Assembly: GCA_049511115.1 (NCBI GenBank) | Contig: JBEKYH010000049.1 | Coordinates: 1 to 16,389, forward strand | Direction of reading: 5' to 3' | Length of the DNA: 16,389 nt | Origin: JBEKYH01 sp049511115 | GTDB taxonomy: Bacteria > Planctomycetota > Phycisphaerae > Tepidisphaerales > Tepidisphaeraceae | In this document: one piece after another, positions 7,142 to 15,360 of the stretch | Position numbering within the stretch: position 1 is the first letter of the stretch | Layout: every line of letters starts with the position of its first letter | Translations under genes and position numbers: made by a program | Notes under the pieces: model-generated | Seen by the model: the letters and a program-made list of their open reading frames with translations, nothing else | What the model was told of the DNA's origin: nothing | Database searches by the model: none

Positions 7142-7864
7142 CGCTACTGGCTGTCCCAGCGCCGCGATCAGGCATGCGGCGATCACGCGATGTCCCGCGG
7201 CGCTTGGGTGCGTGCCGTCGGAGCAGAGGACTTGGTTGGCCGGGTGGGAATCCAGCGCTTCGCCGAAACGGATCAACTGCAATTGCAAATCTCTCGCCAC
7301 CTCGGCCGCCTTGGCGCGGTAGGGGATGAGATGCTTGTCGCTCTCGGCCTGCCCGCCGCCGCGCTCAAGAAGAGCGGGAATATCCTTGCCGGTGAGTTTG
7401 GCGACATACGGACCTTTCAAGGCAAAGCAGTGATTGGGCCAATCCGTGAGAATCACCGAAGCGCCGATCTCTATCAGCCGTGCGCAAATCAGGCGCATGT
7501 TGCTCTCGTATTTTTCCATGCTCACGCGGCTGCGGGCGATTTTTCCGTCGCTGAGGACAAACCGCTTCCAGTCCATGTCGGCGTCGGAGCCGCCGATCAT
7601 CAGGAGCACGCGCTTAGGCTGATGGCGGGCGATGATCTGCTCGAGTTCCTGCCGCACGGAAACCGAATTGCGGTAGACCTCCGCGTCGATGCGAATGTCC
7701 AGTGTCGGCATCGCTGCCTTGAGAAGATCAACGCAGGTCGGCTGCACGTATTCGACGATATCGGTGCCACGGATCTCAGCCGCGCCCAGGGGAATGCTGT
7801 CGCCGATGATCAGGAGCGGCGAGGTTGTGTTCTCATTTTTCACAGAGTCAGACCAGTTGTTCAT
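7121..7864 (-). CDS. SGNH/GDSL-family hydrolase
   Basis: A 247-residue protein with the SGNH blocks in order: block I LLIIGDSIPLG with nucleophile S23, block III LMIGGSD at 89-94 (where S93 replaces the usual Asn of GxND), and block V DGTHPS with D216 and H219. Members are esterases or acyl-esterases, often removing or adding acetyl groups on glycans. No signal peptide is seen, so it is probably cytoplasmic. The ATG at 7864 is chosen because AGAAGGAG lies 6 nt upstream; the frame stays open further up. It overlaps the end of the ligase gene by 17 bp, so the two are likely co-translated. Its 3' end falls inside a direct repeat. Confidence 0.85.
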   Translation of the reverse strand: MNNWSDSVKNENTTSPLLIIGDSIPLGAAEIRGTDIVEYVQPTCVDLLKAAMPTLDIRIDAEVYRNSVSVRQELEQIIARHQPKRVLLMIGGSDADMDWKRFVLSDGKIARSRVSMEKYESNMRLICARLIEIGASVILTDWPNHCFALKGPYVAKLTGKDIPALLERGGGQAESDKHLIPYRAKAAEVARDLQLQLIRFGEALDSHPANQVLCSDGTHPSAAGHRVIAACLIAALGQPVAAAELSA

Positions 7865-9212
7865 GGACGACTCCTTCTGGCGCCTCGTCGTCTGCCTCGA
7901 TTTGCGGGCCATGGCGGCGGTCCACCATGCGCTTTAATTTTCGGCCGGTGCGGATGGTTCCCGGGGAATGCACGCACAAGCGCATCTCGAATATCCCTAA
8001 GGCCAGGTTTTTCATCAGATCGGGATACAGGTCCGTCGCTGATCGTTTGATTTCATCAAACAGCGCATGCTCGTCCGCGCGGGTCGTCTCGACATTTATC
8101 TCCAGAATCTCGCGCACGCCTTGCAGGCGGAAAACGATCTGGAAATCCAGGCCCAGCCCGGAAATCGGTCGCAGGATATTCTCAAACATCAGGGGATAAA
8201 GATTTCCTCCAGAGGCGACAACCAACTCATCGCGCCGGCCGCGCAGTTTTTCGATCCGCGGCGCGGGAATGCCGCAGGGGCATGGCGAAAGCCAGCGGGT
8301 CACGTCGCGCGTGCGATACCGGATCAGCGGCATGGTTTTTCGCTGTAATGTGGTGAAGACAAGCTCACCATATCCGTTCTCGTCCGCCTCAATGATCTCG
8401 GGGAAAAAATCGACCGTATCGAGGTGATACCCTTCGTGGTGCTGGCATGGCTGAAACGCCATGGAAACGCCTTGCTCAACGCTGCCGTAGCACATTTTTA
8501 CCTGGCAGCCGTTCCAGACGCGCTTGATCCAGGCGACGGCCTCGGCGGGCATTTCCTCAGCGCCGCCGATCATGAGCTTGAGGTTTCCCCCGCCGTCGCG
8601 CTCGGCCAGTTCGGTCAGGCGTATCAGCCAGGTCGGCTCGCCCATGACCACGTTAAAGCGATACTGCTTCATCCGCCGCCAAACTTCGACCGGGTCTACT
8701 TTCCCAAACGCCAGGCAGAAGTTTCCCGCTCCCATCAGCCCGTAATGGGCCAGCATCCCGGGAATCCAGATGGAAAAGTCAAAGGCATTGGCGACGCGAT
8801 CCTGCGGCGACAAGCCCATCAGCCGCAACCCCGCAGCCATAACGTGTCCCATGGCATCCAGTTCGCGCTTATTGAAATAAACCTGCTTGTTGCGGCCGCT
8901 GGTGCCGGAGGATTCAAACACTATCGTCGGCGCTTCGCACAAAAATTCCTCGGGATTCGCGACCAGCTCATCCGGCGTCGTATAAAAATCCTTCAAATCG
9001 GCCGGTGTCCGCACCGCGCGGGGATTGATTCCATGTTTCGCAAACGCCTTGCGATAAAACGGCGAGCGCTCGCCGGCGAATCGCACGGTCCGCCGAAATC
9101 GCTCCAGGCTGAGATGGTCGGACAGCCACGCCGGCGCCGTGCGATACAGCGAACCCATCGCTTCGGGCGAGAGGCGCGAGCAAAAGGCGTCGGTAATGGA
9201 ACTGAGAATCAT
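7848..9212 (-). CDS. PaaK/CapK-like adenylate-forming ligase
   Basis: A 454-residue ANL-superfamily enzyme related to phenylacetate-CoA ligase and the capsule protein CapK. It should activate a carboxylic acid as acyl-AMP, then pass it to CoA or another acceptor. Visible motifs: ATP-binding loop ESSGTSGRNKQ at 100-110, MCYGSVEQG at 240-248, IRYRTRDVTRW at 297-307, CPCG at 311-314 as in PaaK, LRGRRDELV at 323-331 and a C-terminal TGRKLKRM with likely catalytic K425. The substrate is unknown. The ATG at 9212 follows the aminomutase-like gene by 13 nt. The frame is open to 9374, but that would overlap the upstream gene by about 150 bp. There is no clear Shine-Dalgarno. It overlaps the SGNH hydrolase gene by 17 bp at its end. 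Confidence 0.85.
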   Translation of the reverse strand: MILSSITDAFCSRLSPEAMGSLYRTAPAWLSDHLSLERFRRTVRFAGERSPFYRKAFAKHGINPRAVRTPADLKDFYTTPDELVANPEEFLCEAPTIVFESSGTSGRNKQVYFNKRELDAMGHVMAAGLRLMGLSPQDRVANAFDFSIWIPGMLAHYGLMGAGNFCLAFGKVDPVEVWRRMKQYRFNVVMGEPTWLIRLTELAERDGGGNLKLMIGGAEEMPAEAVAWIKRVWNGCQVKMCYGSVEQGVSMAFQPCQHHEGYHLDTVDFFPEIIEADENGYGELVFTTLQRKTMPLIRYRTRDVTRWLSPCPCGIPAPRIEKLRGRRDELVVASGGNLYPLMFENILRPISGLGLDFQIVFRLQGVREILEINVETTRADEHALFDEIKRSATDLYPDLMKNLALGIFEMRLCVHSPGTIRTGRKLKRMVDRRHGPQIEADDEAPEGVVHEQLV

Positions 9213-9225
9213 AAGAGGATTATTT

Positions 9226-10644
9226 TCATGCGACAGCGGCCATGGCTTCATCAATCGCGCGAACAGCAACGTCCCCATCCTCATGCGTGTGCGCCGCCGA
9301 AACAAACCAACAAGCCAGGCCGGAACTGTTGGCATGGATTCCGCGGACGAGAAGCTCCTGCCGGAATGCGCCATACCGCACTGTGTCGGCGGCGAACAAA
9401 TCGCGGTAATGCCGCGGCTGCCCGGAAATAAAAATGACCTGGAACATCGACCCCAGCCCCTGCACCACGCACGGCACGCGATAATCCCGCCCCGCGCGCC
9501 GGATCGCCTCCATCAGCCTCTCCCCATGCCCGCGCAATCGCTCCTGCACGTCTTCGCGAGCCAAATTGCGAAGCGTCGCCAGCCCCGCCGCCGCGCAAAT
9601 CGGATTGCCGTTGTATGTGCCCCCATGTTTGACGACGTTAGCCGCCACGGGGGCCATGAATTCTTTGCGGCCGGCAAACGCGGCCAGGGGCATTCCGCCG
9701 CCGAGCGCCTTGGCGAAGGCCGTTAAATCGGAGGGAATCCCAAGCAATTCCTGAGCGCCGCCGGGGGCGACGCGAAACCCGGTGACAATCTCATCGAAGA
9801 TCAGCAGTATTCCCCGCCGCGTGCATTCCTCGCGCAGCAATTCCAGGAACCCTTCCTGCGGCATCATGCAGGCGTTGTTCGCCACGATCGGTTCGGCCAC
9901 CACCGCCGCCAATTCATGCTGATGCCGGTTGAGAATATCCTTTAGAATCTCCGGCGAATTCCAGGGGCAGATGATCACATCGCTCACCACGCCGCCGGGA
10001 GTTCCGCGCGAGTGGGCGACAGACTGCGGCGATTCCAACTCGCCCGCATCCTGCTCGCCGGGCCGATTGCTGACGGCCAGCACGTCCACCCAGCCGTGGT
10101 AATGCCCCTCGAATTTGAGGACTTTATTCTTGCCAGTGAATCCGCGCGCCGCCCGCACCGCGCCGCAGATCGCCTCAGACCCGCTGTTGGCCAGCCGCAC
10201 CAGTTCGGCGGATTTCACCATGCGATGAATCTGTTCGGCCAGTTCGACTTCAACGGTGTTGCAGGTGCCGAACATCGTGCCAAGCCGCGCCTGGCGCGCG
10301 ATCGTCTCGGCGATTTGCGCGTCGGCATGGCCGAGGATGGCCGAGCCGTAGCCGAGGAGATAATCGATGAACTGATTGCCGTCGGCGTCCCAGATGCGCG
10401 AGCCTTGGCCGCGGCTGATGTAAAGCGGATAGTTCAAGTCGCCGCAAGTGGTTGCGCGGGCGCTGGAGCTGATTCCGCCGGCCAGGGACCGTCCGGCCCG
10501 TTCAAACCAGCGGCGCGAGCTTTCCGTTGAAGAGGGAGCTAAGCCGAGGGTGGATTTGGCGGACGGCGCGTCGGATTTGGTTCGGCCGACAGTCACTTCC
10601 CTGTGAACGGCCGTTTTTGGCGCTTCCGTATTTGGTCTGAGCAT
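9226..10644 (-). CDS. Class III PLP aminotransferase, glutamate-1-semialdehyde aminomutase-like
   Basis: A 472-residue PLP enzyme of fold type I. The family signatures are present: RIWDADGNQFIDYLLGYGSAILGH at about 83-106, ANSGSEAICGAVRAAR at 152-167, FDEIVTGFR with D284/E285 beneath the cofactor, and the PLP lysine K312 in AFAKALGGGMPL. A GGTYNGNP strand follows. It resembles HemL, but it is about 40 residues longer at a low-complexity N-terminus and sits with a ligase and an SGNH hydrolase instead of tetrapyrrole genes. It may therefore move an amino group on a specialised substrate; housekeeping HemL cannot be excluded. The ATG at 10644 is preferred to a TTG at 10704. No Shine-Dalgarno is clear. 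A 151-nt gap separates it from the M20 gene upstream, enough for its own promoter. Confidence 0.85.
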   Translation of the reverse strand: MLRPNTEAPKTAVHREVTVGRTKSDAPSAKSTLGLAPSSTESSRRWFERAGRSLAGGISSSARATTCGDLNYPLYISRGQGSRIWDADGNQFIDYLLGYGSAILGHADAQIAETIARQARLGTMFGTCNTVEVELAEQIHRMVKSAELVRLANSGSEAICGAVRAARGFTGKNKVLKFEGHYHGWVDVLAVSNRPGEQDAGELESPQSVAHSRGTPGGVVSDVIICPWNSPEILKDILNRHQHELAAVVAEPIVANNACMMPQEGFLELLREECTRRGILLIFDEIVTGFRVAPGGAQELLGIPSDLTAFAKALGGGMPLAAFAGRKEFMAPVAANVVKHGGTYNGNPICAAAGLATLRNLAREDVQERLRGHGERLMEAIRRAGRDYRVPCVVQGLGSMFQVIFISGQPRHYRDLFAADTVRYGAFRQELLVRGIHANSSGLACWFVSAAHTHEDGDVAVRAIDEAMAAVA

Positions 10645-10795
10645 AGCAAAACGCGACCCGATTAACGTTGCCTTACTGGAACGGGGTTCAAGCGTCCTGC
10701 ACAAATATTTCAGGCGGCCCCAAGAGCGCGCGCAAGTTACGGTGGGATGAGTGGCTGAACGGTTACGGTCGTATTACGATTTTGTAATTTGATTG

Positions 10796-12034
10796 TTATT
10801 GCTGGACCCCGCAAAAAATCGTCGCCAAGCGGGCAAATTGTTCGGCTGTTTCGGCAACTTGCCGCAAATCGATGAATTCATCGACCGCGTGCGCCTGGGC
10901 CAGGTCGCCCGGTCCCCACACCAGGGTCGGCGTGCCCAACAGGCGCGCGCGCAAGCCCGCTTCACATCCCGAGTTAAAGCCAGACCACTTCTCAACGCCC
11001 GCCGCCTGCGCTGCGGCCTGGCAAAGCTCGCTGTCGATGTGCGTCGAATGCCCGTGATACCGCTCCACGATCTGCACCGAAAAATCCTCGCGCTTGCCGC
11101 CGGCGCGAAGCAATTCGTCCAAAACGGTATTGGCGAACAGCGCAGCCCAGGCGTCCAGATCGTCACCGGGCAAGAGTTCGAGGTACCCGGCGCACACACA
11201 ACGATCGCAAATCATCCCCTGCCATTGCCCGCCGTGAATCGAGTCCGGCGTGATCGGCCGCATGAGCGGATGCTCGTCAAAGAGCGGATCGGCCTGCCGG
11301 TCGTTCCAGCGTGATTCCAGTTCCTTCAGCACGGCCAAGACGCGCGGCACGTGAGCCAGGGCATCGCGCCCGAGCCATTTGACTGTTCCATGCACGGCCT
11401 GACCGAGGCAGGCAATCTCAAACCGCAATCCCCCGCGCGATGCGGGACAGGGCAGCCCCCGAGTCGGCTCAAGAACGACGACCCCATCCCCGCTCCATCC
11501 CCGCGCGACGCTGGTGAGCGTGCCCAATCCGACGCAATCTTCCTCGCCGGGGATCAGTTCGAGAAGGACGTCGCCGGCCAGTGGCTGTCGCATATCCTTC
11601 AGCGCGGCAATGGCCCAGAGCGCGCTGACCAGCGGGCCTTTGGTGTCGCATGCTCCTCGTCCGAACAATCGCCCTTCGTGGACGCGCCCTGACCAGGGTC
11701 CGAATTGCCATCGCGCGGCATCCGGCGCGCCAACCACGTCTGAGTGTGCATTGAAAAGAAGGCTGGGACCTTCCCCTGCGCCGGGGAGGCGAATGACCAG
11801 CGTCGGACGGCCGGCCAGCGGAATGAACTTGGGAGGCAGCGGCCCAAACCTTAGCAGCTCATCCTCATCCGCCTGCCACAGATCACATTCCAGTCCCTGC
11901 CGGCGGGCATATTCGCGCACATATTCAACCAGCGCCTTTTCCTGCCCGCTGACACTTGGAATCGCGACAAGATCACCGAGCAATTCAATCATCTCCCCCG
12001 TTCGCGCGGCGATGGTTTCGTGAAGGTCGAACAT
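10796..12034 (-). CDS. M20-family metallopeptidase/deacylase (ArgE/DapE/CPG2-like)
   Basis: A 412-residue enzyme expected to use two metal ions to cleave an amide bond, such as an N-acyl amino acid or small peptide. The ligands are in place: H97 and D99 in FNAHSDVV, bridging D130 in GRGACDTKG, catalytic E164 and metal ligand E165 in PGEED, E189 in LEPT, and H382 in AHAVDEF. A lid domain spans roughly 195-310. There is no signal peptide, so it is cytoplasmic. The ATG at 12034 shares one base with the stop of the phosphatase gene (TGATG), which suggests coupled translation; another in-frame ATG is at 12046. Substrate choice among acetylornithine, succinyl-diaminopimelate and dipeptides cannot be made from motifs. 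Confidence 0.88.
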   Translation of the reverse strand: MFDLHETIAARTGEMIELLGDLVAIPSVSGQEKALVEYVREYARRQGLECDLWQADEDELLRFGPLPPKFIPLAGRPTLVIRLPGAGEGPSLLFNAHSDVVGAPDAARWQFGPWSGRVHEGRLFGRGACDTKGPLVSALWAIAALKDMRQPLAGDVLLELIPGEEDCVGLGTLTSVARGWSGDGVVVLEPTRGLPCPASRGGLRFEIACLGQAVHGTVKWLGRDALAHVPRVLAVLKELESRWNDRQADPLFDEHPLMRPITPDSIHGGQWQGMICDRCVCAGYLELLPGDDLDAWAALFANTVLDELLRAGGKREDFSVQIVERYHGHSTHIDSELCQAAAQAAGVEKWSGFNSGCEAGLRARLLGTPTLVWGPGDLAQAHAVDEFIDLRQVAETAEQFARLATIFCGVQQ

Positions 12035-12702
12035 CAGTCGGTCCATTGCCGCGAGAGCGCGGCGGCGACGTCGAGGAGCGTCTTGAACGGCACAAACGGC
12101 CTGCCTTCGCGCTTGAGCGCCTCGGCGAGCGCGCCTTTGGCAAAGATGCAATCCATTTTTCGAGCCGGGCACAGATCGCTGCGCCCGTCGCCGACGTAAA
12201 TGGACCTCCTCCCGCCGGCTGACAGTTCGGTGATCGAAGCGCATTTGCAATGTGCCGCCGCCGATTCGCAATCCGGCCGATGCAGAGGGCATTGCAGCGC
12301 CATTCGATCCTCCCGGCGTTCAATCGTATTGGAGCGAACCGGGAGGCTCACGCCATGTCGCGCCAGGATGCGGGCGATGAAAGTATCAACGCCGTCGCTG
12401 ACGATCGCGCGGGGAACCGCGAAGCGGTCGAGCAATTTAAGCAGGGGGACCAGCCCTGGGTCCAATTCCACGATGTCGAGAAACGATTCCAATTCAGCGT
12501 CGCCCACGCTGACCAGGGCGAGTTGCCGCTCGAGGCATTGACGCGAGCCGATCTCCCCCGCTTGCCACAGACGCTCAGCCATTTCCCAGGAATCATCGAC
12601 GGCGTACCGTACCAGAAGATCGTCCACGAGATCGCCGCGGGTGATGGTGCCGTCGAAATCGAGCCAGACCTGCGCGTGCTGGGGGCCGGGAATGAGCATC
12701 AT
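12034..12702 (-). CDS. HAD-IB phosphatase, MtnX/SerB-like
   Basis: A 222-residue HAD hydrolase. Motif I is VWLDFDGTIT with nucleophile D15 and D17, motif II is AIVSDG with S102, the motif III lysine is probably K153, and motif IV is VGDGRSD at 170-176. The helical cap is of the C1 type. Residues 138-154 hold four cysteines (C138, C145, C152, C154) and two histidines, a possible metal site in the region where MtnX relatives also carry cysteines. Likely reaction: removal of phosphate from a small metabolite (methylthiopentenyl phosphate in MtnX, phosphoserine in SerB). No other methionine-salvage genes are in the window, so MtnX function is unproven. The ATG ATG pair at 12702/12699 overlaps the stop of the FMN reductase gene. 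Confidence 0.85.
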   Translation of the reverse strand: MMLIPGPQHAQVWLDFDGTITRGDLVDDLLVRYAVDDSWEMAERLWQAGEIGSRQCLERQLALVSVGDAELESFLDIVELDPGLVPLLKLLDRFAVPRAIVSDGVDTFIARILARHGVSLPVRSNTIERREDRMALQCPLHRPDCESAAAHCKCASITELSAGGRRSIYVGDGRSDLCPARKMDCIFAKGALAEALKREGRPFVPFKTLLDVAAALSRQWTD

Positions 12703-13262
12703 GCCGCGCTTCCCGCCTGGAATCGCAATACAAATTGGCCGAATCCCACCGCCTGTTTATGCAGCCGCTGCGCGATGGCGGCATCGGTCAGTTCGCCCTT
12801 TTCGTTGAACCTGGAACGGATGTCGGGAATAAAAACCCGGTCGGGAAATACGTGGGCATTGCGGTAGTGAAATATCTGGATGAGCTGTTCGACGGACCGG
12901 ACGGCGCCCCAGGCGCCGTTGGCCTCGCCGACAAAAGCCACGGGTTTATGCTCAAAACTTTCAGGGAATTTCAGCATGTCGATGAAGTACTTAAGGACAC
13001 CGGGAAATGAGCCATTGTATTCGGGCGTCACAATGTGCAACCCCGACGCCGCGAGCACCCGCTGCTGAATCGCCACCATCGGCGGCGGTTTGTTGGTGTA
13101 AGCCGAAGAGTCGAATATCTCCGGGGGCAATTCGGTCAGGGGGAAAACCTCCGCGGGGGTTTTGGCATTCTGGTATTCAGTCTCCAGTATCCGCGCGATG
13201 CGCATCGCATTGGACTGCGCTCGATTGGTTCCGCTGATAACGAGGATTGGACCATTGGACAT
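12699..13262 (-). CDS. NADPH-dependent FMN reductase (flavodoxin-like fold)
   Basis: A 187-residue cytoplasmic flavoprotein. ILVISGTNRAQSNAMRIA at 6-23 is the phosphate-binding loop, and TPEYNGSFPGVLKYFIDML at 79-97 is the FMN-contacting loop of the NADPH_dep_FMN_red family. VAFVGEANGAWGAVR is the third binding segment. Such enzymes reduce FMN, quinones, azo compounds or chromate. The ATG at 13262 has GGAG 7 nt upstream and gives the normal family length, whereas the open frame up to 13403 would run through the divergent promoter region. It is the first gene of the minus-strand set and overlaps the phosphatase by 4 nt. Confidence 0.9.
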   Translation of the reverse strand: MSNGPILVISGTNRAQSNAMRIARILETEYQNAKTPAEVFPLTELPPEIFDSSAYTNKPPPMVAIQQRVLAASGLHIVTPEYNGSFPGVLKYFIDMLKFPESFEHKPVAFVGEANGAWGAVRSVEQLIQIFHYRNAHVFPDRVFIPDIRSRFNEKGELTDAAIAQRLHKQAVGFGQFVLRFQAGSAA

Positions 13263-13402
13263 TGTGCAACTCCGGCACGTAAGCGCCGATTTTATCGGTG
13301 TAAAAAGGCCAATCATAGGCGCTTCCGGCCACGGGCGAAAGTGGGTATCCTGAGCTTGCTTTGCCCCTGTTTCGGCAAAACGCGAATATCGGAGATCTCC
13401 CA
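13263..13402. promoter_or_regulatory. Divergent promoter region between FMN reductase and epimerase genes
   Basis: These 140 bp must hold the promoters for the minus-strand enzyme set and the plus-strand sugar operon. On the minus strand, TAAAAT at 13294-13289 is a fair -10 box about 27 nt before the ATG at 13262, inside a small dyad (CCGA..TCGG, 13286-13298). On the plus strand GGAG at 13391-13394 is the Shine-Dalgarno for the TTG start. No convincing -35 boxes or operators were found. Confidence 0.4.
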
Positions 13403-14365
13403 TTGAGTAAACGTATCTTCGTCACCGGCGGGGCCGGATTCATCGGCTCTTCCCTGGTAGACCGCCTCCTGAGCCAGGGAAATGCCGTCACCGCTTACGA
13501 TAACCTCTCGACAGGCCAGGTGCGTTTTCTCGATCAGGCCCGCCAATCGCCCAATTTCCAGTTCATCCAAGGTGATCTGCTGGACCTGCCGGCCCTGAAG
13601 AAGGCCGTCGCCGGACATGAGACGATCTTTCATCTCGCGGCCAACGCCGACGTGCGTTTTGGCCTGGAGCATCCCGACCGCGACCTCCAGCAAAACACCA
13701 TCGGCACATTCGATGTTCTCGAAGCCATGCGCGCCGCCGGCGCAAGGACCATCGCCTTTTCCTCCACGGGTTCCGTCTACGGCGAAGCCAACGTCTTCCC
13801 GACCCCGGAGAATTACGCCTTCCCCATCCAGACCTCCCTCTACGCCGCCAGCAAACTCGCCGGCGAAGGTTTGATCGAGGCGTACGCCAATGGCTTTGGC
13901 TTCCGCGCCTACATCTTCCGCTTCGTTTCGATCCTCGGCGAGCGCTACTCCCACGGCCACGTCTTCGATTTCTATCGCAAACTCCTCGCCGACCCGACTG
14001 AAATCGAAGTCCTCGGCGACGGCAAGCAGCAAAAGAGCTATCTGTACATTCAAGATTGCCTCGACGCGGTTTTGACTGTCATGGAAACGGCGCACGAGCC
14101 GGTGAATATTTTCAATCTGGGCCGCGACGATTACACCAACGTCGATCAATCCCTCGGCTGTATCTGCGAGGAACTGGGCCTGAATCCGCGCCGGCGCTAC
14201 ACCGGCGGCAAGCGTGGCTGGGTGGGCGACAGCCCCTTCATTCTGCTGGACGCGGCTCGCGCTAAATCGCTGGGCTGGTCAGCCAAATGGACGATCCTCG
14301 ATGCCGTGCGGCAGACAGTCCGCTATCTCCGCGATAATCAGTGGCTGCTGGAGGTCCGCTCATGA
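13403..14365 (+). CDS. NAD-dependent nucleotide-sugar epimerase/dehydratase (extended SDR, GalE-like)
   Basis: A 320-residue extended short-chain dehydrogenase acting on an NDP-sugar. TGGAGFIG at 8-15 binds NAD, FHLAANADV at 76-84 and FSSTGSVYGE at 119-128 are family strands, and the catalytic pair is Y147 and K151 in SLYAASK. The C-terminal part has VNIFNLGRDD and a RRRYTGGKRGWVGDSP substrate-domain loop as in GalE-type epimerases. The TTG at 13403 is preferred as start because GGAG lies 8 nt upstream and it places the NAD motif at the expected distance. An earlier in-frame TTG at 13361 has no such site. Its stop overlaps the next ATG by 4 nt. Whether it is a 4-epimerase or a dehydratase is not settled. 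Confidence 0.9.
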   Translation: MSKRIFVTGGAGFIGSSLVDRLLSQGNAVTAYDNLSTGQVRFLDQARQSPNFQFIQGDLLDLPALKKAVAGHETIFHLAANADVRFGLEHPDRDLQQNTIGTFDVLEAMRAAGARTIAFSSTGSVYGEANVFPTPENYAFPIQTSLYAASKLAGEGLIEAYANGFGFRAYIFRFVSILGERYSHGHVFDFYRKLLADPTEIEVLGDGKQQKSYLYIQDCLDAVLTVMETAHEPVNIFNLGRDDYTNVDQSLGCICEELGLNPRRRYTGGKRGWVGDSPFILLDAARAKSLGWSAKWTILDAVRQTVRYLRDNQWLLEVRS

Positions 14366-15360
14366 ATGTCGCCATTGTCGGCTGCGGGCTCATCGGCCAA
14401 AAGCGGCTTAAGGCGCTGGGCGCTCACCGTCTGGTGGCGGCGTCGGATGTGCAAATCGACCGAGCGCGGAAGTTGTCGCAGGGCGTTTCGCCGGCGCCGA
14501 CTGTTTCGGCCGACTGGCGCGAGATTGTCCGCCGCGAGGATGTGAACATCGTCATCGTCGCAACGACGAATGACGCCCTGGCGGAAATCACCCTCGCCGC
14601 CGTCCAGGCTGGCAAACATGTGCTGGTCGAGAAACCCGCCGCGCGCAATGCGGCTGAGCTTGAGCCGGTCATCACCGCGGCAAAAGCAAAAGGCGTCGTC
14701 GTCAAAGTCGGCTTCAATCACCGCTTTCATCCCGCCCTCTGGAAAGCCAAGGAAATCTTCGATTCGGGGCAATGCGGACCGCTCATGTTCATGCGCGGCC
14801 GCTACGGCCACGGCGGGCGCGTCGGTTATGACCGCGAGTGGCGCGCCGATCCGGCGATTGCCGGCGGCGGCGAAATGCTTGACCAGGGAGTGCATCTCGT
14901 TGATTTGTCGCGCTGGTTCGCGGGGGATTTCACTCGCGTCAGCGGCCAGGTCGGCACGTTTTTCTGGGACATGCCCGTCGAGGACAACGGCTTTGCCATC
15001 CTCACCACCGCCAAGGGCCAGGTTGCCTTCCTGCACGCCAGTTGCTCGGAATGGAAAAACCTCTTCTGCCTGGAGATCTATGGCCGGACCGGCAAGCTCC
15101 AGATCGATGGCCTGGGCGGCAGCTACGGCGTTGAGCGCCTTTCCTTTTACAAAATGCTCCCGGAAATGGGCCCGCCGCCGACAACCATCTGGGAATTTCC
15201 CGGCGAAGACAAAAGCTGGAATCTAGAATTCGCCGATTTTCTCGACTGCATTGACAACCACCGCGCCCCCTGCGGCGATTTGCATGACGCGATCGCGGCG
15301 TTGCGCGTGATTGAGGAACTCTATTCCATTTCGCCCAAGCCGGGCGGGAGCCGCGCATGA
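14362..15360 (+). CDS. Gfo/Idh/MocA-family NAD(P)-dependent oxidoreductase
   Basis: A 332-residue protein with an N-terminal Rossmann domain (AIVGCGLIG at 4-12) and the family's EKP motif at 90-92 in HVLVEKPAARNAAE. FNHRFHPALWKAKE, and then GGGEMLDQGVHLVDLSRWF in the second domain, are typical of sugar-acting members that oxidise or reduce a hydroxyl, often on a nucleotide sugar. GGAGG at 14350-14354, 7 nt before the ATG, fixes the start. The ATG overlaps the epimerase stop (ATGA), and the same 4-nt overlap joins it to the kinase gene. In this operon it probably modifies the same sugar as the epimerase, an inference from order alone. Confidence 0.9.
   Translation: MNVAIVGCGLIGQKRLKALGAHRLVAASDVQIDRARKLSQGVSPAPTVSADWREIVRREDVNIVIVATTNDALAEITLAAVQAGKHVLVEKPAARNAAELEPVITAAKAKGVVVKVGFNHRFHPALWKAKEIFDSGQCGPLMFMRGRYGHGGRVGYDREWRADPAIAGGGEMLDQGVHLVDLSRWFAGDFTRVSGQVGTFFWDMPVEDNGFAILTTAKGQVAFLHASCSEWKNLFCLEIYGRTGKLQIDGLGGSYGVERLSFYKMLPEMGPPPTTIWEFPGEDKSWNLEFADFLDCIDNHRAPCGDLHDAIAALRVIEELYSISPKPGGSRA

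Noticed and set aside
6957..7175. Small minus-strand open frame between the DUF2127 and SGNH genes
   Set aside because: It consists of the direct repeat and hairpin, has no start signal, and its internal similarity comes from the DNA repeat.
8424..9431. Plus-strand open frame of 335 codons
   Set aside because: It lies opposite the PaaK-like ligase with its full motif set and has no domain signal.
10773..10788. AT-rich dyad ATTAC..GTAAT as terminator or operator in the M20/aminomutase gap
   Set aside because: The stem is only five AT-rich pairs with no U-tract; too weak to call, though a promoter in this gap is possible.
13313..14149. Minus-strand open frame of 278 codons opposite the epimerase
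   Set aside because: The opposing strand carries the intact epimerase with NAD and YxxxK motifs; this frame would also span the divergent promoter region.
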